Assembly: GCA_020630045.1 (NCBI GenBank)
Contig: JAHDCE010000185.1
Span: forward strand, 1 to 7,575
DNA length: 7,575 bases
DNA from: Saprospiraceae bacterium
GTDB taxonomy: Bacteria; Bacteroidota; Bacteroidia; Chitinophagales; Saprospiraceae
Direction of reading: 5' to 3'
In this document: positions 1 through 5,230 of the stretch, piece after piece
How positions within the stretch are numbered: position 1 is the stretch's first letter
How the letters are laid out: the number at the start of each line of letters is the position of its first letter
The notes under the pieces: model-generated
What the model saw: only the letters and a program-made list of their open reading frames with translations
What the model was told of the DNA's origin: nothing
The model's database searches: none
Made by a program: the position numbers and the translations under genes

Positions 1-60
1 CTTACTGCCATGTTTTTTTATGCAAAGAAACGACTTTTGATTATCAATGCATTATATTGA

Positions 61-138
61 AACAAGTCTATTATTTAGTTGATGCTATCACGAAATCTTT
101 TGTATAAAAGATTTCGCGATAACATCTATTATTTAGTT
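61..138. repeat. Direct repeats flanking a strong hairpin
   Basis: The 14-bp sequence TCTATTATTTAGTT occurs at 67-80 and again at 125-138. Including the preceding AACA, the repeated units are 61-80 and 121-138, differing by a 2-base insertion. Between them is an inverted repeat: CGAAATCTTTT (91-101) pairs perfectly with AAAAGATTTCG (106-116) around a 4-base loop GTAT. After one A/C mismatch the stem continues through 86-89 and 118-121. No T-run follows the stem on either strand, so it is not a typical intrinsic terminator. It could be a protein-binding palindrome, a small repeat element or an RNA stem from an upstream transcript; the sequence does not decide. Confidence 0.7.
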
Positions 139-145
139 TACAAAA

Positions 146-312
146 TAGACATTATTACGAATTGTTTTTTATGAGAGCTAGAATTAGAGATTTTATTCTC
201 AATTGATGAATGCACGGAATCTGGTAGCCGTAGCTACCATGATGAGTACATGAAGAAGAGTGAGGATGAAAGATCAATTATAGCCATACAATCTAATTCG
301 TAATAATGTCTA
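146..312. repeat. 167-bp unit with perfect 18-bp terminal inverted repeats (MITE-like candidate)
   Basis: TAGACATTATTACGAATT at 146-163 is the exact reverse complement of 295-312. Both ends carry an outermost TA, which could be a TA target duplication of the kind made by IS630/Tc1-mariner elements. In that case the true inverted repeat would be 16 bp. Nested inside are a 7-bp inverted pair (AATTGAT at 201-207 with ATCAATT at 273-279) and a hairpin with a 7-bp stem and 4-base loop (222-228 with 233-239). There is no room for a transposase and no convincing ORF. The inverted ends are directly visible; the reading as a non-autonomous mobile element is inference. A structured RNA or regulatory element is the alternative. 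Confidence 0.5.
222..239. repeat. Short perfect hairpin inside the inverted-repeat unit
   Basis: TGGTAGC (222-228) and GCTACCA (233-239) form a perfect 7-bp stem with a CGTA loop. It sits near the middle of the 146-312 unit, and a further 3 bp (ATC at 219-221 with GAT at 241-243) could pair past a one-base bulge. No T-run follows it on either strand. Confidence 0.5.
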
Positions 313-328
313 ATACTTGTTGATAAAC

Positions 329-360
329 AAAAAAACGGCCGCGGCCAAAGGCCGCGACCG
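329..360 (-). terminator. Rho-independent terminator of the M43 metalloprotease gene
   Basis: Read on the minus strand, an 11-bp very GC-rich stem (350-360 with 336-346, one G-U wobble) with a 3-base loop is followed at once by a run of seven T (complement of 329-335). It lies 32 bases past the stop codon of the metalloprotease gene, the expected place for its terminator. On the plus strand no T-run follows the stem and the wobble becomes an A/C mismatch, so it should work in one direction only. Confidence 0.88.
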
Positions 361-392
361 CAGTCACAATTAAAATAATATCTTGCAAGACA

Positions 393-2063
393 TTACTTCC
401 GTACAATAAATCTTTCTGTTTGGCTAGTACCATCTTCCAAAGACAATTGGATGAAGTACATTCCATTAGTATAGTTAGAAGTGTTCAATTCAATGATATC
501 CTGACCATTCAATGAGAATGATGTTACGGTTTGACCTAAAGAATTGATCACGTTAACTAGAATATTATCATTCATTTCACCAGCGGATTCATTCAATACG
601 ATTCCAGCTGAATCATTGCTACCATACATGTCTACTTCAATGGTCATGTGATTGCTAGCAGGATTTGGATACATGAATACATCAGCGAATCCGGAAGACA
701 ACCTTCCGCTTTGACCGGCTACGAATGTAGAAGAAGCCCAAGCGCTTGTTTCATTCGAACAGTTAGAGCGTACTTGCCACTCATAAGAAGCACCTTTTGT
801 CAATCCGGTAGCATCAATTGACGTACCTGAAGCCGCTGCTTCATTCCAAGAAGCAGCACCCGCTTGACGCAATTGGACAGTATAGCTATTCGCACCTGAA
901 GCAGCATCCCAAGACAATCTCGCTTCACGACCTCCTTTTCTGGATGTGCTGTAAAGACCGGCCGGTACATCACAAGAACCTCCTGTTCCTCCACCTGTAT
1001 CACAAGAAGGACAATCAGGACCACCACAATCTACTCCGGTTTCATTTCCGTTTTGGATATTGTCGTCACAAGTCGGAGTCGGATCAGGATCACCTCCGCC
1101 ACCGTTGTCTCCGCCACCGCTACAAGTAGTGGATTGAGTCAAGTTATAATGGTATCCACCAGGAGCCAATACCGCTGCCATACGGGCAGACTGTCCTGCA
1201 GTAAACAAGTTCATACAACCGTCATCGGAGTAATCCATATAGTTTTGAACCATATCTTCGGTTCCACAAGAAACGTGTCCGGTAGCACAACCGTAGTTGG
1301 CACCATCTGAAGTAGGAGTATCAGAAACGAAATCATCGACAGAACATCCACCGTCACCCCAAATGTGGCGTAAGTTCAACCAGTGCCCCACTTCGTGTGT
1401 AGTTGTGCGACCCAAGTTGTAAGTAGAGTTCAATGTACCTACACGACCGAAAGCGTTGTACAAGCAAACAACACCATCAGTAGCACGGCTACCTCCGGGG
1501 AACTGAGCATAACCCAAAATTCCATTGGCAAGGTTACAAACCCAGATATTTAAATACTGCTGAGTATCCCATGGGTTAACACCACCTTTGCTTGTCTTTT
1601 TGACATCATCGTTGGTACGGAAAGAACGCTTCCCTGTTTGGACACGATTGATACCATCGGTTGGATTTCCATCAGGATCGACAGTTGCCATACAAAACTC
1701 TATTTGAGTATCGGCCGCTTGTGACCATTTGTTGTTGGCGTCTGAATTCGTTCTACGGAAATCTTCGTTTAATACATCGATTTGGGAAAGGACTTGAGCG
1801 TCACTGATGTTTTCCGCATTGGTACGATATACCACATGAACGACAACAGGAATTGTGATGACGTTTCTTGTGCTAGCGTCGTAATTCGCTACAAATTCTT
1901 CAGTGAATTTCTCAATTTTTTCAAGGTTACGTTGGTAGTCAGGGTTGATTTCTAATTGATGCTCATGATGCTCCATAGTTGAGCAATTTCGCTGTTGGGC
2001 ATCAGAAATAAAAGGAAGAGCCAATAATGCAATGGCTAAAATTAAGTTAGAAAAGATTTTCAT
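393..2063 (-). CDS. Secreted M43 family (cytophagalysin/pappalysin-type) zinc metalloprotease with T9SS C-terminal domain
   Basis: This 556-residue protein is a secreted zinc endopeptidase. A Sec signal peptide covers about residues 1-22 (hydrophobic 6-18, then SDA before QQ). A propeptide-like segment follows, with Cys27 in QRNCS, a candidate zinc-blocking cysteine switch as described for proulilysin. The catalytic domain spans about 65-310. It carries HEVGHWLNLRH with zinc ligands His223, His227 and His233, catalytic Glu224, and the Met-turn NYMDY with Met276. The usual metzincin glycine in the motif is Asn230 here. Cys240, 259, 266 and 283 match the order of the two disulfides in ulilysin. 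Downstream are a Gly/Asp/Pro linker (315-331), a Cys-rich stretch with GVDCGGPDC (332-354), a fibronectin type III-like domain (about 364-450) and a C-terminal sorting domain (about 461-556) starting at YPNPASN and ending in ERFIVRK. That ending implies T9SS export. The substrate is unknown. The gene stands alone, with its own candidate promoter and terminator. Confidence 0.93.
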   Translation of the reverse strand: MKIFSNLILAIALLALPFISDAQQRNCSTMEHHEHQLEINPDYQRNLEKIEKFTEEFVANYDASTRNVITIPVVVHVVYRTNAENISDAQVLSQIDVLNEDFRRTNSDANNKWSQAADTQIEFCMATVDPDGNPTDGINRVQTGKRSFRTNDDVKKTSKGGVNPWDTQQYLNIWVCNLANGILGYAQFPGGSRATDGVVCLYNAFGRVGTLNSTYNLGRTTTHEVGHWLNLRHIWGDGGCSVDDFVSDTPTSDGANYGCATGHVSCGTEDMVQNYMDYSDDGCMNLFTAGQSARMAAVLAPGGYHYNLTQSTTCSGGGDNGGGGDPDPTPTCDDNIQNGNETGVDCGGPDCPSCDTGGGTGGSCDVPAGLYSTSRKGGREARLSWDAASGANSYTVQLRQAGAASWNEAAASGTSIDATGLTKGASYEWQVRSNCSNETSAWASSTFVAGQSGRLSSGFADVFMYPNPASNHMTIEVDMYGSNDSAGIVLNESAGEMNDNILVNVINSLGQTVTSFSLNGQDIIELNTSNYTNGMYFIQLSLEDGTSQTERFIVRK

Positions 2064-2194
2064 ACTAAAACGTATTGGTTATTCAAAATAATGATCAAAT
2101 TTGAATGTGTATATCTGACTGGGTTAATCAGTGTTTGCTTTAGTGATGAATTTTCAAGTATGTTAAATTGTCCGAAATCATTTTTCCGGGACGC

Positions 2195-2225
2195 CAAAAG
2201 TAAAAATGAAATTAATTTGTCACAA
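2195..2225 (-). promoter_or_regulatory. Candidate Bacteroidota promoter (-33 TTG, -7 TAnnTTTG) for the metalloprotease
   Basis: On the minus strand TACTTTTG (complement of 2195-2202) matches the Bacteroidota -7 consensus TAnnTTTG exactly. A TTG (complement of 2223-2225) lies 20 bases upstream, inside the usual spacing for the -33 element. Transcription would begin near 2188-2190 and leave an untranslated leader of about 125 bases before the start at 2063. In AT-rich sequence such matches can arise by chance, so this is a moderate call. It fits the lack of any other full match in the 217-bp gap. Confidence 0.5.
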
Positions 2226-2280
2226 TTCTTTTGCTTTACGATTAGTAAACGTGACTGAATAAAAAAGTAACATTAAAAAA

Positions 2281-2928
2281 TCAAGAATTCCATTTTGGAA
2301 GAAAAACGAGGCAAGCTCCAAAAAAAACAAGGTTGGCGAGATTGAAACCCATTACCATTAAAATATTGCCAATTAATGGAAATGCGAAATAAACCAAAGT
2401 TATCACCATGTACCCCAGAACCGGGTTAAAAGGAATAATCTTCTTAGTCCAATCCGTTTTTCCTTGAAAAATCCATAAAATCGTGAGCATGGCAAATACA
2501 AAAAAGCCTACTGCCATGATAAAAGAAAGGGGTTCGAATAAATGCCGAGTTTGCTCGAGCATCAGTGTTTTTTCCGGAGCTTCATGCAGAAACTGACCGA
2601 CAAATGCCAGCATTCCATGATAGGCGACCCCTAAGGTTACTAACCAAATGGCAACTATCATTATTAGGAAAGGGTATCGCCTTCCAAGAGGTTTGAACCC
2701 CTTGGCAAACACATAAAACCCAAGCAATTCGAAAGGGATGAACAAAATACCCAAATAATGGCCCCAAGACAATCTGCCCAATGGAATTTCCAATAAGAAC
2801 TTATAGTCTCCCAGATGATAATTTCCCGATGAAGCGTAGAGTAATAAATAATCAGCGAGACATCCGATTGCGGCGGCAATCATGGCAATGATGAGTAATA
2901 ATTTATCTGAGAAAATCGGTCGACCCAT
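2281..2928 (-). CDS. Six-helix integral membrane protein, possibly DUF6796-like
   Basis: The protein is 215 residues long and almost entirely hydrophobic, with about six transmembrane segments (roughly 9-29, 54-75, 87-108, 131-153, 168-192 and 194-210). Visible features are GCLADYLLLY at the end of helix 1, YHG in helix 3 and a positively charged loop, KGFKPLGRR, between helices 2 and 3. The pattern resembles the uncharacterised DUF6796 family, but I recognise it only loosely and no function can be assigned. I chose the ATG at 2928. The frame stays open to 3114, but that would add 62 residues without membrane-protein character and run antisense into the glycosidase coding region. The gene is divergent from the glycosidase (136 bp between starts) and followed, on its own strand, by the metalloprotease after a 217-bp gap with no clear terminator. 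Confidence 0.75.
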   Translation of the reverse strand: MGRPIFSDKLLLIIAMIAAAIGCLADYLLLYASSGNYHLGDYKFLLEIPLGRLSWGHYLGILFIPFELLGFYVFAKGFKPLGRRYPFLIMIVAIWLVTLGVAYHGMLAFVGQFLHEAPEKTLMLEQTRHLFEPLSFIMAVGFFVFAMLTILWIFQGKTDWTKKIIPFNPVLGYMVITLVYFAFPLIGNILMVMGFNLANLVFFGACLVFLPKWNS

Positions 2929-3064
2929 ATTTTTGGGTGGAAGATAAGATGAATTGATGTTATACTCGGGATTAAGTACATCGTGTAATAAGTGATTTGT
3001 AATTAGATATAATATTTCCCATTCTAATCCCGGTTTTCTATATTGCGAAGCTAAATTGAAAACC

Positions 3065-4255
3065 ATGTCAGAAGGAAAATTTTTGAAATTCCCGGAAGGG
3101 TTCATTTGGGGCACATCAACGGCAGCGGCTCAAGTCGAAACGGCCGGTGACCATAATTGGAATGGTGTCAAAACAAAAGACGGTTACACATTTACCCGAA
3201 CCACCGACCACGAAAAAAGAAGGGATGAAGACGTTGGCTATATCAAACGCTTAGGAAGCATGTATAGATGTGGTACAGACTGGTCACGACTTCAATTAAA
3301 AGCTTTTGCTCCTTTTGAAAAAGATGTAGTGGACGAATACCGCGACTTCTTTATGAAACTTAGGGCGGAAGGTACGCAAATCATGTTCGTCATCCATCAC
3401 TTCATGAATCCGAATTGGTTTGAAAACAATGGTTCTTGGTTGAATGAAGACAATATCCCGGCTTTCGTAAATTATGCAGAACAATGTATCCAGCATTTCG
3501 GAGACTTGGTTTCGAATTGGAATACTTTCAACGAACCCAATGTATATGCTTTTAACGGATATATGTCGGGTGACTTCCCTCCCTTTAAAAAAAATTATTT
3601 CAAAGCCAATAAGGTGATTCGCCACTTGGGTAAAGCACATGACATCGTTTATCCGATGATTAAAAAGGCGTATCCTGAAGCCCCCGTGGGCATTTCGTAT
3701 AACACCGTTTCTTTTCATGGACATGGATTAATCGGAAAGATATTCGCTAGGTTCGCCAAATGGTGGTTTATCGAACGAACACCGGATGCATTTAAAAAAC
3801 TGGACTACTGGGGTTTGAGTTACTATGCATATGTCCCTTGCCGCCCCGGGCCGATTACTTATATTGAAACTCCTAAAAAGGTAAAAAAATACGGTTATGA
3901 GCACGACAAGATGTGGTGCTATAATCCCGAAGGGTTCCGCCCCATTCTCCAACATTTTCACAATAAATACGGTAAGCCCATTATGATTACCGAGAATGGA
4001 ATTTGTTCGGAAGACTCAGCGGAAAGAATCAAATGTATCAAGGATTACTTGACCATTTTGCATGAAGAAATGGAAGCGGGAATGGATGTCCGAGGATACA
4101 TTCATTGGAGTACATGGGATAACTTCGAGTGGAATCTCGGCCCGACTTATCGTTTTGGTTTAGTACGTGTAAATTTGGAAACTATGGATAGGACTTTTAC
4201 CGAAGCAGGAGAATTTTATGAAAAGGTATCTCAAGAAAACGGTGTAAATATCTAA
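3065..4255 (+). CDS. Glycoside hydrolase family 1 (beta-glucosidase/beta-galactosidase-type)
   Basis: This 396-residue protein is a retaining beta-glycosidase of GH1. It opens with FPEGFIWGTSTAAAQ, which contains the conserved glycone-binding Gln (Gln23). It then shows His111-His112 in HHFMNP, the acid/base in TFNEP (Glu157, with Asn156), the nucleophile in ITENG (Glu310) and the late sugar-binding segment WSTWDNFEW (Trp348, Glu355, Trp356), followed by RFGL. There is no signal peptide, so it should be cytoplasmic and act on imported small beta-glycosides; the exact sugar cannot be read. It is short for GH1, which usually has about 440-480 residues. The two catalytic glutamates are 153 residues apart, against roughly 185 in typical members, so the missing length lies mainly between them. 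I start at ATG 3065. A TTG at 3056 in the same frame would add only three residues. The gene diverges from the membrane-protein gene, and 90 bp separate it from the next gene. Confidence 0.92.
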   Translation: MSEGKFLKFPEGFIWGTSTAAAQVETAGDHNWNGVKTKDGYTFTRTTDHEKRRDEDVGYIKRLGSMYRCGTDWSRLQLKAFAPFEKDVVDEYRDFFMKLRAEGTQIMFVIHHFMNPNWFENNGSWLNEDNIPAFVNYAEQCIQHFGDLVSNWNTFNEPNVYAFNGYMSGDFPPFKKNYFKANKVIRHLGKAHDIVYPMIKKAYPEAPVGISYNTVSFHGHGLIGKIFARFAKWWFIERTPDAFKKLDYWGLSYYAYVPCRPGPITYIETPKKVKKYGYEHDKMWCYNPEGFRPILQHFHNKYGKPIMITENGICSEDSAERIKCIKDYLTILHEEMEAGMDVRGYIHWSTWDNFEWNLGPTYRFGLVRVNLETMDRTFTEAGEFYEKVSQENGVNI

Positions 4256-4345
4256 GTGTTTATTAAATTCGTGACGTAAGATTATTGCTACAAATATGTT
4301 TTGTCATCAAAATCAAGCATTGATGGCTACCTAAATAAATGAAAC

Positions 4346-5194
4346 ATGAAGCGTTGTTTGACCATTATCACATTGATTTTCATTATGTCTTGGGCAGGAG
4401 TTGAAGCCCAAAACGGAACCCCTCCGGTATCAGGAGCTAGGGGCACTGCCATGGGTGATGCATCTGTCTCTTTTACCGGTATTTCCTCAGCTTTTGCCAA
4501 CCAAGCCGGTCTTTCCTTTATGGAAGGTGTAGGATTTATGGTGAGTGCAGAGCGGAGGTTTTTAGTTTCAGAAATCAATTCTATCAGTGCTGCGGTCGCC
4601 GTACCGGTCAATAAGGCGGGAACATTCGGATTGACCATCAACTATTTTGGATTTTCCGGATACAATGAACGGAGAATAGGCCTTGCATATTCACGGAAGT
4701 TGATGGACAAATTGGCGATAGGCGCACAATTCGATTACTTAGGTTTTAACATTCCTGAATATGGAACAAAAAACCTATTCACATTCGAATTGGGCATGCA
4801 GGCACAATTGATCGAACAAGTTTATGTCGGCGCTCATATCTTCAGTCCGGTGAGACAAGAAATCATAGAAGATGAAAACGTACCAACCGTGGTTCGATTC
4901 GGAATTTCCTACTTACCCAGTAAAAAGGTGTTGATTTCGGCCGAACTCGAAAAAGATATAGAATTCCCGATGCTATTCAAAGCCGGTATTGAATACTATA
5001 TTATAGACATCCTAGCCCTTCGGGCCGGTGTTAGCAGCGACCCGATACTGAACAGTTTCGGTTTAGGACTTCGCTTGAAAAACGGATTGAATTTGGATGT
5101 TGCTTCTAGCTATCATTACGAACTGGGTTTTACCCCTTCCATTTCTATTTCTTATGAAGTGAAAAAGAAGGAAAAGGAAACTACCTCCAAGTAG
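4346..5194 (+). CDS. Outer-membrane beta-barrel protein, PorV/UPF0164-like
   Basis: This 282-residue protein has a clear signal peptide (about 1-21, cleavage after VEA before Gln22). Right after it comes a segment, GARGTAMGDASVS, then SSAFANQAGL. This is the N-terminal signature seen in PorV/PorQ, UPF0164 and FadL-like barrels, where a glycine-rich start leads to an N-P/Q-A-G-L turn. The rest alternates hydrophobic and polar residues in repeated short strands with turns (for example FGLTINYFGFSG, LALRAGVSSDP, FGLGLRLKNGLNLDVA), consistent with a barrel in the outer membrane. It ends in a lysine-rich tail after the last strand (SISISYEV). At this length it is shorter than PorV proper, and I do not claim a T9SS role. 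The next gene starts 36 bp later on the same strand, so the two are probably co-transcribed. The function is unknown. Confidence 0.75.
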   Translation: MKRCLTIITLIFIMSWAGVEAQNGTPPVSGARGTAMGDASVSFTGISSAFANQAGLSFMEGVGFMVSAERRFLVSEINSISAAVAVPVNKAGTFGLTINYFGFSGYNERRIGLAYSRKLMDKLAIGAQFDYLGFNIPEYGTKNLFTFELGMQAQLIEQVYVGAHIFSPVRQEIIEDENVPTVVRFGISYLPSKKVLISAELEKDIEFPMLFKAGIEYYIIDILALRAGVSSDPILNSFGLGLRLKNGLNLDVASSYHYELGFTPSISISYEVKKKEKETTSK

Positions 5195-5230
5195 TAATTC
5201 CTATTATTGAATGGCTAAAATTTAATCGTA

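Larger units (their letters stand above)
1..392. other. Gene-free, repeat-rich intergenic region
   Basis: No convincing coding region is visible on either strand in this AT-rich stretch. It holds a hairpin flanked by direct repeats (61-138), a 167-bp unit with perfect 18-bp inverted ends (146-312) and the terminator of the minus-strand metalloprotease gene (329-360). I see no tRNA-like cloverleaf and no recognisable riboswitch. Bases 1-60 show nothing beyond AT-rich sequence. The gene to the left of the window is not visible, so its orientation relative to this region is unknown. Confidence 0.7.

Noticed and set aside
818..1310. Plus-strand open frames inside the metalloprotease gene
   Set aside because: They are low-complexity, rich in Ser, His or Arg, and lie opposite a well-supported coding region with clear domains, so they are shadows.
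2226..2280. Terminator for the membrane-protein gene on the minus strand
   Set aside because: The only pairing found is a 5-bp TTTAC/GTAAA stem without a following T-run, so read-through or a Rho-dependent end is equally possible.
3056..3064. TTG start three codons ahead of the glycosidase ATG
   Set aside because: TTG is a rarer start, and the ATG at 3065 leads straight into the conserved GH1 N-terminus. No ribosome binding site favours the TTG.
2929..3114. N-terminal extension of the membrane protein by 62 residues
   Set aside because: It would run antisense into the start of the glycosidase gene, and the added residues look like non-coding sequence with no membrane character. The ATG at 2928 leads directly into the first transmembrane helix.
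4295..4303. TATGTTTTG as a promoter for the two barrel genes
   Set aside because: It has one base too many compared with TAnnTTTG, and no TTG sits at the expected distance upstream; the nearest is only 7 bases away.
4305..4325. Stem CATCAA/TTGATG after the glycosidase as a terminator
   Set aside because: A 6-bp AT-rich stem with a 9-base loop and no T-run is too weak to call.
4346..5194. Calling the small barrel gene porV, a T9SS shuttle component
   Set aside because: It shares the N-terminal signature but is shorter, and no T9SS genes are nearby. Related barrels have many roles.
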